From Clostridia bacterium (GTDB lineage: Bacteria; Bacillota; Clostridia; TANB77; CAG-508), in contig JAGBJN010000006.1 of assembly GCA_017934475.1 (NCBI GenBank), forward strand, positions 193,185 through 257,184: a DNA stretch of 64,000 bases. The letters are read 5' to 3'. The notes under the pieces were generated by a model, which searched no databases, was not told the origin of the DNA, and saw only the letters and a list, made by a program, of their open reading frames with translations. Below, piece after piece: positions 35,892 to 43,400 of this stretch. Made by a program: the position numbers and the translations under genes. The stretch's first letter is position 1; each line of letters starts with the position of its first letter.

Positions 35892-37163
35892 TTATTTTAA
35901 TTTTCTAAATACTACAACTGCTCCTGCTGTTGTTATTGCGAAAATTGCTACAGATAATGCTATCATATCTCCTGTTTCAGGATTTGATGTAATCTTTTTA
36001 TCTGTATATGTTAATACATATGTAGAATATTCATCTGATTCACCACTTACGTTTTCTCCATCAGAATCAACATCCATTCTGCTTGTTAATCCATCATGTA
36101 TTCTTAACATACTAAATATTCTTTCGTATCCTGCAGGAACTGTTCTTAATTCTTCAGGAATTGGTAATTTGAATGCAACTTTTTTATTTAATTTTGTAAC
36201 CTTTCCAAGTTGATCATTTCCCGCTTTTAAGTTAATACTTACATCAAATATTCCAGCAATTTTCTCATTTGCTGCTAATTTTTGTTCTGCTTTTTCAACA
36301 TCTTCTGCTACTTCTTCTTTTTTAACTTCTTTTGATGAAAAATCAACTTTAACTTCTTTTCCTGCTGCTTTTGCTGCTACAACTTTTGTTGCAGTTTCAG
36401 CATCTATTCCTTCTACTTCTTTTCCAGCAAGAACATCATCTACTAATGCACCAACTTCTTCAGCTGCTGCTACCTCTTCTTCGTTTGCTGTATCTTCTGC
36501 AACAACTGTTGATTCTTTTTTAGTTTCTTCTTTCTCATCCTCTTTATTTGTTTCTTCCTCAGTTGTTTTCTCTTCTTCTTTAGTTTGTTCTTCGTTCTTC
36601 TTTTCTTCCTCTTTAGCTGGTTCCTCTTCATCATCTTCTGGTAATGCAGCTACTGGAGTTACTTCCATATAAAACATACATTGTTGTTCATAATTATATT
36701 CATTTAATTCAAATCCTGAAGTCTTTCCATTAACTTTTAAAACAACATCATCTGCAAATTCATAACCATCTTTTGGTTCAATTCCTACCTCTATATAGTA
36801 TTTTCCACTTGCGCTAATCTCAAATGTTGTGTTCTTTGGATCATATTCATATTCATCTCCCATAGATGGAAGATATTTTATCCAATATGAATTTGCAACT
36901 TTATAATTAGAATCACTTGAAACTGTTGCATTTGGCTTTGGAATTAAAATATCTGCAGTAAATTCGTAAGGTCCAACATCAGGTATTTCATATGAAACTT
37001 TCTCTGTTCCATGTTCAATTGTAGTACCAACTTCAGGCCCTTTAACTGTAACATTAACTTCCTTAATTTTTTCATTTTCAGCTCTTACACTATTTGGTAA
37101 TATTGCCATTATCAAAGCAATAACAAGTATTACGCTAAACAAGATTTTCTTTGTACTTTTCAT
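35892..37163 (-). CDS. Sortase-anchored surface protein, NPETGD sorting signal
   Basis: Start ATG 37163 (MKSTKKILFSVIL) is preferred to the ATG six bases upstream by spacing from gagg. About 423 residues: a signal peptide ending near NSVRAENE, a folded N-terminal domain (about 35-170), a Glu/Lys-rich low-complexity linker (about 175-260), an Ala/Glu/Val-rich region and a stretch near LPIPEELRTVPAGYERIFSM, then a sorting signal: NPETGD, a hydrophobic helix and the basic end RKLK. The N-terminal domain resembles that of the 304-residue neighbour (GYEF/GYKF plus KVNGK). It would be attached to the wall by the class B sortase encoded nearby. Confidence 0.85.
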   Translation of the reverse strand: MKSTKKILFSVILVIALIMAILPNSVRAENEKIKEVNVTVKGPEVGTTIEHGTEKVSYEIPDVGPYEFTADILIPKPNATVSSDSNYKVANSYWIKYLPSMGDEYEYDPKNTTFEISASGKYYIEVGIEPKDGYEFADDVVLKVNGKTSGFELNEYNYEQQCMFYMEVTPVAALPEDDEEEPAKEEEKKNEEQTKEEEKTTEEETNKEDEKEETKKESTVVAEDTANEEEVAAAEEVGALVDDVLAGKEVEGIDAETATKVVAAKAAGKEVKVDFSSKEVKKEEVAEDVEKAEQKLAANEKIAGIFDVSINLKAGNDQLGKVTKLNKKVAFKLPIPEELRTVPAGYERIFSMLRIHDGLTSRMDVDSDGENVSGESDEYSTYVLTYTDKKITSNPETGDMIALSVAIFAITTAGAVVVFRKLK

Positions 37164-37197
37164 AAACATACCTCTTTTCTTAAAAATTGATATTGTT

Positions 37198-37262
37198 ATT
37201 ATACAATATCAAGACATATATGTCTTGATATTACCGTTTTTGTCTTATGTCATTTTCGGTAA
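37198..37262 (-). promoter_or_regulatory. Promoter and nested operators of the NPETGD surface-protein gene
   Basis: On the minus strand -35 AAGACA (37221-37226), 17-base spacer and TATAAT (37198-37203). A perfect 26-bp palindrome (37206-37231, half-site ATATCAAGACATA) covers the spacer and -35. Directly upstream, TTACCG (37231-37236) and CGGTAA (37257-37262) form a second inverted repeat like that at the XRE regulator promoter. Confidence 0.7.
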
Positions 37263-37306
37263 TTTTAGCATATTATAAAATTATTTTTTGATACTTTATT
37301 CCAAAT

Positions 37307-37340
37307 AAAAAACTCCACATTTTATTATGTGAAGTTTTTT
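37307..37340 (-). terminator. Terminator after the 304-residue surface protein gene
   Basis: A 14-bp stem (37307-37320 with 37327-37340, one mismatch) with a 6-base loop and T tract on the minus strand, just after the stop at 37346. Confidence 0.85.
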
Positions 37341-37345
37341 ATTTA

Positions 37346-38260
37346 TTAATGCTTACTTACTTTTTTTGATTTTGCACCTTTTCTATTTAGTACTATAACG
37401 CTTATTATTCCAACTCCTGCTACTGCAAATATTGTAAAGAAAATCGCTATATTATCACCTGTTTTTGGTGTTGTTTCTGTAATTTCCTCTTCTTCACCAT
37501 CTGTGGTTATAGGTGTTTCTTCTGTTTTTTCCGCAGATTTTATTTTTACTATAAAATCTGTTGATTCATTATTATATATTCCAAATAATTCTTCAGGTTT
37601 TTCTCCATTTACTTTTATTGTTAATCCATCTTTAAATTTATATCCAGAATCTGTAGAAACAGATACTACTGCATAGTAATACTTATCTGCTTCAACTGTT
37701 CCTTCAAATGCATCATACCAATTTTTTCCTTCTGGAATATCTGTTGACTCTGATGTACCTAAAAGCCATGTAGGCATCCATACTGTATATTTAGCTCCAT
37801 CTTCTGCTTTGACTACTGGTTTATTTTGTTGAGTTGTATATACTCCATATTCATCAGTTTCTTCAACCATTTTTATTTCTGTTCCAACAACAGGTGCTTC
37901 TAATGTAAGATTTATTTCTTCAATATACTCATATCCTACATCTTTTGAAACATATTCTCCACCTGCATAGTCTGCAACTTTTACTGTATATGCTCCATCA
38001 GCAAATGTTTTACCTAGTTCCACACTATATGTTCCATCAGAATTTACATTTGCAGTTTCCATATATTCTAGAGTATCTCCTGAATATACTACTATAGCTA
38101 CTGCGTAAACGCTAGAATCTGCAGTTCCTGATACTGTAATTTTACCTGATTCTTTTGTAGCTTCAATACTAGTTACTGTTCCTGCGTAAACTGAAGATGA
38201 AAGAATAAGTGTTATTATTACTATAAATATTATAGTTAAAATTAATTTTATATTTTTCAT
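37346..38260 (-). CDS. Sortase-anchored surface protein, TPKTGD sorting signal
   Basis: A 304-residue secreted protein. A signal peptide (residues 1-26, ending SSSVYAG), an Ig-like/Big-type module (about 27-112; EATKESGKITVSGTADSSVY and YTVKVADYAGGEYVSK), a second domain (about 115-245) related to the N-terminal domain of the 423-residue neighbour (LTLEAPVVGTEI, GYKFKDGLTIKVNG), then the sorting signal TPKTGD, a hydrophobic helix and a basic tail. It lies 15 bases after the 649-residue secreted protein and shares its operon. Role in adhesion or envelope display is inference. Confidence 0.85.
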   Translation of the reverse strand: MKNIKLILTIIFIVIITLILSSSVYAGTVTSIEATKESGKITVSGTADSSVYAVAIVVYSGDTLEYMETANVNSDGTYSVELGKTFADGAYTVKVADYAGGEYVSKDVGYEYIEEINLTLEAPVVGTEIKMVEETDEYGVYTTQQNKPVVKAEDGAKYTVWMPTWLLGTSESTDIPEGKNWYDAFEGTVEADKYYYAVVSVSTDSGYKFKDGLTIKVNGEKPEELFGIYNNESTDFIVKIKSAEKTEETPITTDGEEEEITETTPKTGDNIAIFFTIFAVAGVGIISVIVLNRKGAKSKKVSKH

Positions 38261-38275
38261 ATTTTCATCCTCCTA

Positions 38276-40225
38276 TTAATCTTTTGTCCAAGTAATACCA
38301 GCACCAGCACCAAACGTTGCACCACCAAATGTGTTGCTATTTGAAGTAGCACCTTTCTTTACTGCTGTAACATATATTTTTGAAGGACGATCTTCAATTG
38401 AATCACCTTCCCATATAATATAATCTGATCCAACTAAAGGGCTATTGTTTTCGTCTGGAACATCTCCAACTGCTTTAGCTAATTTTGTTTCTCTTGTTCC
38501 ATCTTTATTTACAATATTTAATACTAAATCATAATCATTTACTGTAGTTGTATTGCTGTGATAGAATACTGCAACTAATCTTTGTTTGTCTGTATCTACT
38601 TTTAAATTTCCACCGTTTTCATTTACTTTTGCATTAAAAGCTCCATGGAAAAATACTGTAGCTCCTTTATTTAAGTCATTAATATAAATACCAACTCTTG
38701 TTATTTTTACATATCCAACTACTGTTTGCTCACCTTCTAATTGAGCTGTAATTTTTAATGGAATTTCATTATAGTAGTTTGATTTAATTTTTACTTTTTT
38801 ATTTGCTACATCAATTTCAACTGCAGATGGTAAAACACCTTTTCCATTAACTAATTCTATATTAGTAATATTGCTTCCTAAGCTTGTTAAATTAATTGTA
38901 TCATCTCCATAATAAACTGTTACATTTGCATAATTGCTTTCTGATGTATCGCCTAATTCAAAACCATTAAATGATACGAAATCGTATACATCTGGCATAT
39001 GAGGTGTGCTTACTTCAACTAAACCTTTAAAACCTGGTTTAATAAGTTTTATTTGTGGTAAGTAGAAATGATAAAAATCATCACTTGTTTTTCCCATAGC
39101 TGCAATATCAGAAGCTTTAAGATCCTCTGTATGTGCTTCTATTCTTAAAAATGCTAAATTAGTTGTTTGCTTTCCTAAATTAACTTCAAGTATACTTCTA
39201 TTTTCCGCATCTTTTAATCCTATACTATATTCACCTGCTGCATAATCATATGTTCTATCTGTATTATTTTCATTGTCATGTATAACTACTTTTGTTATAT
39301 AAAATTCATCAACACCTTCAAAATTCATGTTTGCATCAACAGTAATTTCTGTATTTTCTGATGTTACTGTAATGTCTTCTCCATTAAGTCTAAAATCAAC
39401 TCTAGTTACATCAATCTCATTTACATCAAATTCTCCATCACTTGGTTGATCAGATGGATTAGAGCCAGACTCTTTTAATTCAATTGATAAATGAACTCCA
39501 CCATCAGGAAGATTTAACCCACCTAAAGTAACTTCATTATCTCCATTTACAATAAGATTAGTACTATAATTATTTGATCCTCTTACAACTACATTCATTG
39601 TACTTGAATCAAATGTATCACCTAATGTAAATTTTACATTATTTAATTCTGATTCTACTATTTCTAGATTAGTACCATCCCATGTTGCTTTTCCTGCTTG
39701 AACAGGTGCAACTGTTGCTGTTACATTAGTAGTATCATCTACTGCAAAAGTAATAACATTACCACTAATTGTTGCACTATCAAATTGAACTTGAACTGTT
39801 GCTGGAACATATGCTGCTACCCCACCAACTTGTATTCCATCTGCAGTTATAGTTGAAAAACTAATTAATCCATTTTCATCTGGTAAATAATTTTGTCCTG
39901 CTATTTCAAGTGTAACTGTATCTTCACTTTGTACGCTAAAAGCATAATTATTTCTTTGTGTATCATCATATTCAAATTCTGCAACTGGATTTCCTGCGTT
40001 TACTCTTAAGTCTACAAAATTCTCTCCATTCTTTAATTTTATTAATACATTCTTTCCATTAAGAACATATTTTACCGTGTCTGTTCCCTCAGCTGTTGCA
40101 TTACCAGAAAAGCCTATTATTTGATTTGCTGCATATGATACATTACATATCAATGTTGAACAGAATCCAACCGCTAACGCTAATACTAGTACTATTGCAA
40201 TCATCTTTTTGTTTGTCTTCTTCAT
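38276..40225 (-). CDS. Large secreted protein, unknown
   Basis: A 649-residue protein with a signal peptide (residues 1-32, NKKMIAIVLVLALAVGF, cleavage likely after VSYA). The mature part is beta-rich and acidic, with many short VxVxG-like strands and no Cys, and looks like repeated Ig-like or jelly-roll modules. It has no LPxTG-type signal; the C terminus is Gly/Ala/Phe-rich (FGGATFGAGAGITW). It is first in an operon with a sortase-anchored protein and follows the sortase gene. It may be held through interaction with the anchored proteins, or be released. No family recognised. Confidence 0.75.
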   Translation of the reverse strand: MKKTNKKMIAIVLVLALAVGFCSTLICNVSYAANQIIGFSGNATAEGTDTVKYVLNGKNVLIKLKNGENFVDLRVNAGNPVAEFEYDDTQRNNYAFSVQSEDTVTLEIAGQNYLPDENGLISFSTITADGIQVGGVAAYVPATVQVQFDSATISGNVITFAVDDTTNVTATVAPVQAGKATWDGTNLEIVESELNNVKFTLGDTFDSSTMNVVVRGSNNYSTNLIVNGDNEVTLGGLNLPDGGVHLSIELKESGSNPSDQPSDGEFDVNEIDVTRVDFRLNGEDITVTSENTEITVDANMNFEGVDEFYITKVVIHDNENNTDRTYDYAAGEYSIGLKDAENRSILEVNLGKQTTNLAFLRIEAHTEDLKASDIAAMGKTSDDFYHFYLPQIKLIKPGFKGLVEVSTPHMPDVYDFVSFNGFELGDTSESNYANVTVYYGDDTINLTSLGSNITNIELVNGKGVLPSAVEIDVANKKVKIKSNYYNEIPLKITAQLEGEQTVVGYVKITRVGIYINDLNKGATVFFHGAFNAKVNENGGNLKVDTDKQRLVAVFYHSNTTTVNDYDLVLNIVNKDGTRETKLAKAVGDVPDENNSPLVGSDYIIWEGDSIEDRPSKIYVTAVKKGATSNSNTFGGATFGAGAGITWTKD

Positions 40226-40363
40226 TAAAAATTCCTCCCTTATTTCTTTTGTAAATACTTAAAATATTTATCACTTATTATAATATAATTATATCTTATC
40301 GTAACTTATTTTTTTATGCAATATGTTTAAATCATTTGTCCATTGACAATTTTGGTAAAAAAG

Positions 40364-41182
40364 CTATTCCTCTACTTGAATTTTTTTAGCATGAACCGCT
40401 ACTCTGTAATCAGCGTTTGAACATGTTGATAGAGTAAGGATTTGATCTTCACCTGAAACTTCTACTCCAAAATCTCTAAAACTTCTTTTCTTTAATCTGT
40501 TAACAAAAGTATCAAATTCTTCATCAGATTTAAAACCAGTGGTAATATAATAGTCTTCTACTTCAATTCTATATGCTGAAAAAATTTCATATGTACAATA
40601 TTCGTCTTCTGTTATATATGTAATATATAAGTTATCATCATTACTATACCATTCTTCTTTAAATATATCCTTTAAATCTCCAAACATACTTCCATCTTTT
40701 CTATTATGTCCATATAATACAATATTTCTATCAGTTCCATCTGCTTTATTTCTGTAATCCATAAATACCCAACCAGCACTATTATATGTTCTATCAAAAC
40801 TTCTTGTAAGATAATAGTCATTATTTGTTGTTTGCACAACAGGATATTCTATATTCATATTTTCTACTTTAATCCATGCAACTGTATCTTCGTTTTCTTC
40901 TTTTAACCCAGCAAAATCTATATTATATTTTGGTCTTTTATTTTCTTCTATATTGTCAACATTGTCAACATTATCAACTATAGTTACTTTTGATGATATC
41001 TTATCTAATATTTCTTTGCTTTGATTATTTTCTTTCCACCATACAAATATATTATATCCCGAAAATAGCATTACACCTATCAAAACAATTTCTATCACTA
41101 TAAGTACTACTCTTTTAACTGAATATCTTTCAGTTTTCCTAGCACTATGTTTTTCTTTTTTTATTTTATCTCTTTTCTCCAT
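40364..41182 (-). CDS. Class B sortase
   Basis: ATG 41182 (MEKRDKIKKEKH) follows agaggagat; the longer frame starts at a TTG in the SD. About 272 residues: one N-terminal membrane segment (about 25-43), then the sortase beta barrel with YPVVQTTNNDYYLTRSF, the catalytic His in NIVLYGHNRKDGSMF, and the catalytic Cys in TLSTCS with the Arg of ADYRVAVHAK. The TLSTC form and the long region before the Cys are typical of class B. It likely anchors the two TG-signal proteins encoded downstream. Confidence 0.92.
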   Translation of the reverse strand: MEKRDKIKKEKHSARKTERYSVKRVVLIVIEIVLIGVMLFSGYNIFVWWKENNQSKEILDKISSKVTIVDNVDNVDNIEENKRPKYNIDFAGLKEENEDTVAWIKVENMNIEYPVVQTTNNDYYLTRSFDRTYNSAGWVFMDYRNKADGTDRNIVLYGHNRKDGSMFGDLKDIFKEEWYSNDDNLYITYITEDEYCTYEIFSAYRIEVEDYYITTGFKSDEEFDTFVNRLKKRSFRDFGVEVSGEDQILTLSTCSNADYRVAVHAKKIQVEE

Positions 41183-41268
41183 TTTATCTCCTCTTTTCAA
41201 ACTTATTCTAACATAACTATTATTTATTTACCATACTTTTTACCATTCTGTCAAATGACTTTTTATAC

Positions 41269-41298
41269 AAAAAAAGACACAAAATCTGTGCCTTTTTT
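41269..41298 (-). terminator. Terminator after pyk
   Basis: A 12-bp stem with one mismatch (41270-41281 with 41287-41298) and a T tract on the minus strand immediately after the pyk stop codon. Confidence 0.8.
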
Positions 41299-41301
41299 AT
41301 A

Positions 41302-42741
41302 CTATATTTTCAACACTCCACCTATTGTTCTATTCATTGCATCTTTATCATCTTTCATTGTATCAACTATTGATGCTCCTCCTGCAATAACAACAACATC
41401 ACCTTTTTTAACATATCCTTTTGCTTTTGCAACATCAATTCCTTCTGAAATAATATCATTTGGTTTTTTCTTGTCTTTGATTAATATTGGTGTTGTATTC
41501 CATTCTAATGCTAATTGTCTATATGTTTTTTCATTATGAGTTAATGCATATATTGGACATGCTGGCAAACAACTTGCTATCATTCTTGGAGTATTTCCTG
41601 TTTCAGTATACGCAAATATTGCATTTGCCTTCATATCCATTGCTGTTGATGCAACATTATGGCATAAATTAAATTCATAATTCATTCCTGATAAGTCATG
41701 TCTTCTTTTCATAAATCTTTTCCAATATTTAATGTAATCTTCAACCGCTATTGCAATTTCATTCATTGTTTCTACACATTTAACAGGATATCTTCCTGCT
41801 GCTGTTTCCCCAGATAGCATTATTGCACCTGTAACATCAAATATAGCATTTGCAACATCACTTACTTCTGCTCTTGTTGGTGTTGGACTATCTGTCATAG
41901 ATTCAAGCATCTGTGTTGCAGTTATTACAAGTTTTCCTGAATCATTACATTTTTGTATAAATTTCTTTTGCATTATAGGAACTTCGTAATATGGTATTTC
42001 TACACCTAAATCTCCACGTGCAACCATAACACCATCACTTAATTCTAATATTTCATCAATATTATCTATTCCTTCTTGATTTTCTATTTTAGAAATAATT
42101 TTTATTTTTTCCCCACCATTTTCATCAAGTACTTTTCTAATTGCTTTTACATCTTTTGCATTTCTTACAAATGATGCCGCAATGTAATCAAAATCAGCTT
42201 TGCACCCTGCTTTTAAATCTTCTATATCTTTTTCTTTTAATGCTGGTAAATTAATATGTGTTCCAGGTACATTTATGCTTTTTCTGCTTCCAAGTCTTCC
42301 TCCTGTTGTAACCTTACACACAACATCTTTTCCTTTTATTTCTATAACTTTTAATTGAATTTTTCCATCATCAATCAATATTTGAGAGCCTTCTTTTACA
42401 TCTTTATATAAATCCTTATATGTAACACTTACAATTGTTTCATCTCCTTCAATATCTTTTGGTGTAAGTGTTATTGTTGCTCTTGCTTTTAATTCAACTC
42501 TGTTGTTTTTTAGCTTTCCTGTTCTTATTTCAGGTCCTTGAGTATCAAGTAATAAAGCAACCGGCATATTCAATTCTTCCCTTGCTTTTTTTACATTTGC
42601 AATTTTAACTTTTTGATCTTCATAGCTTCCATGTGAAAAATTTATTCTCGCTACATTCATTCCTGCTTTTATTAGATTCTTTATTACTTCTAAGTCTTCT
42701 GTTGCTGGTCCTATTGTACATACTATTTTTGTTTTTCTCAT
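41302..42741 (-). CDS. pyk: Pyruvate kinase
   Basis: A 479-residue protein of normal length. It converts phosphoenolpyruvate and ADP to pyruvate and ATP in glycolysis. Motifs: KIVCTIGPATED at the start, NVARINFSHGSYED, LLDTQGPEIRTGKL, the catalytic KIENQEGIDNIDEI (Lys near 220), MVARGDLGVEIP, TATQMLESM and MLSGETAAGRYPVKCVE. The C-terminal allosteric domain is complete; the extra phosphotransferase-like domain of Bacillus pyruvate kinase is absent. The ATG follows gaggagaaat. Confidence 0.97.
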   Translation of the reverse strand: MRKTKIVCTIGPATEDLEVIKNLIKAGMNVARINFSHGSYEDQKVKIANVKKAREELNMPVALLLDTQGPEIRTGKLKNNRVELKARATITLTPKDIEGDETIVSVTYKDLYKDVKEGSQILIDDGKIQLKVIEIKGKDVVCKVTTGGRLGSRKSINVPGTHINLPALKEKDIEDLKAGCKADFDYIAASFVRNAKDVKAIRKVLDENGGEKIKIISKIENQEGIDNIDEILELSDGVMVARGDLGVEIPYYEVPIMQKKFIQKCNDSGKLVITATQMLESMTDSPTPTRAEVSDVANAIFDVTGAIMLSGETAAGRYPVKCVETMNEIAIAVEDYIKYWKRFMKRRHDLSGMNYEFNLCHNVASTAMDMKANAIFAYTETGNTPRMIASCLPACPIYALTHNEKTYRQLALEWNTTPILIKDKKKPNDIISEGIDVAKAKGYVKKGDVVVIAGGASIVDTMKDDKDAMNRTIGGVLKI

Positions 42742-42814
42742 AATCTATTTCTCCTCTTTTTTTATTTCATTATTATAATAACATTAGAAAAAAATTTTTT
42801 CAATATTTGCATGG

Positions 42815-43099
42815 TTAAAAAACTACATTATTTTTATGTAATATTCTTTTTATATTTATTATTTTATTATTTTCTTGAATTTCATAAAAGATGTAAAAAT
42901 TTTTATAAATTAAATATCTATTTTGATTGTCTAAATAACATTTACCTATATATGGAAAGTTTTTAAGATTTAAAATTTGATTTGAAATACCATTTGCAAT
43001 TTGATCTGCAACCTTTGAATTTAATAAAAAATATTTGATATAGAATTCTATTTTTTCTATATCAAGTTTTGCTTGAAATTCATAGTTAATCTCGAACAT
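42815..43099 (-). CDS. RelE/ParE-type toxin
   Basis: A 94-residue protein with the ParE/RelE order: N-terminal YEFQAKLDIEKIEFYIKYFL helices, then NLKNFPYIGKCY, YLIYKNFYIFYEI and a final strand (IINIKRILHKNN). Such toxins either cut ribosome-bound mRNA or block gyrase; which one is not clear. The gene start overlaps the end of the antitoxin gene by 14 bases. The pair has its own promoter. Confidence 0.8.
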   Translation of the reverse strand: MFEINYEFQAKLDIEKIEFYIKYFLLNSKVADQIANGISNQILNLKNFPYIGKCYLDNQNRYLIYKNFYIFYEIQENNKIINIKRILHKNNVVF

Positions 43100-43256
43100 A
43101 TTCTTTTTCTTTCTTTTTTATATCTTCTATTAAATCAAATATTGGTTTCCATACTTCTTCATGTGTATAAGTTTTATTTCCATTTTTTTTATTATTTTCT
43201 TCACCTTCGGCTAATAATTCATCAATTCTTTTTCTTTGTTCTTCTGTAAAATCCAT
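43086..43256 (-). CDS. Antitoxin of the RelE/ParE pair (56 residues)
   Basis: A short gene from ATG 43256 behind a perfect aaggaggt SD. The product starts MDFTEEQRKRIDELLAEGEE, is strongly charged and ends in helical KKKEKEYVRD, with THEEVWKPIFDLIE in the middle, like short antitoxins that wrap around their toxin. It precedes and overlaps the toxin gene by 14 bases, the usual order for this type. Confidence 0.8.
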   Translation of the reverse strand: MDFTEEQRKRIDELLAEGEENNKKNGNKTYTHEEVWKPIFDLIEDIKKKEKEYVRD

Positions 43257-43281
43257 CTTATAACCTCCTTTAATTTTTTAT

Positions 43282-43310
43282 ATTATATTCTAATTTCCAT
43301 TTTATGTCAA
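43282..43310 (-). promoter_or_regulatory. Promoter of the RelE/ParE toxin-antitoxin pair
   Basis: Perfect TTGACA (43305-43310), 17-base spacer, perfect TATAAT (43282-43287) on the minus strand, 25 bases before the antitoxin ATG. Confidence 0.85.
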
Positions 43311-43361
43311 TAAATTTAAATGTTTTTCCATCAGAACTTTTCGACAAATATTGACATTTAA

Positions 43362-43392
43362 AAAGGATAAATAGTCTTTCTATTTATCCTTT
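43362..43392 (-). terminator. Terminator after glycogen phosphorylase gene
   Basis: A perfect 13-bp stem (43362-43374 with 43380-43392), 5-base loop, T tract on the minus strand, just after the stop codon at 43401. Confidence 0.88.
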
Positions 43393-43400
43393 CCTTTTTA

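Noticed and set aside
40333-40349. TTGACAATTTTGGTAAA near the sortase/secreted-protein junction as a third copy of the XRE operator
   Set aside because: Only one half-site is convincing; the mirrored half is not present at the expected distance.
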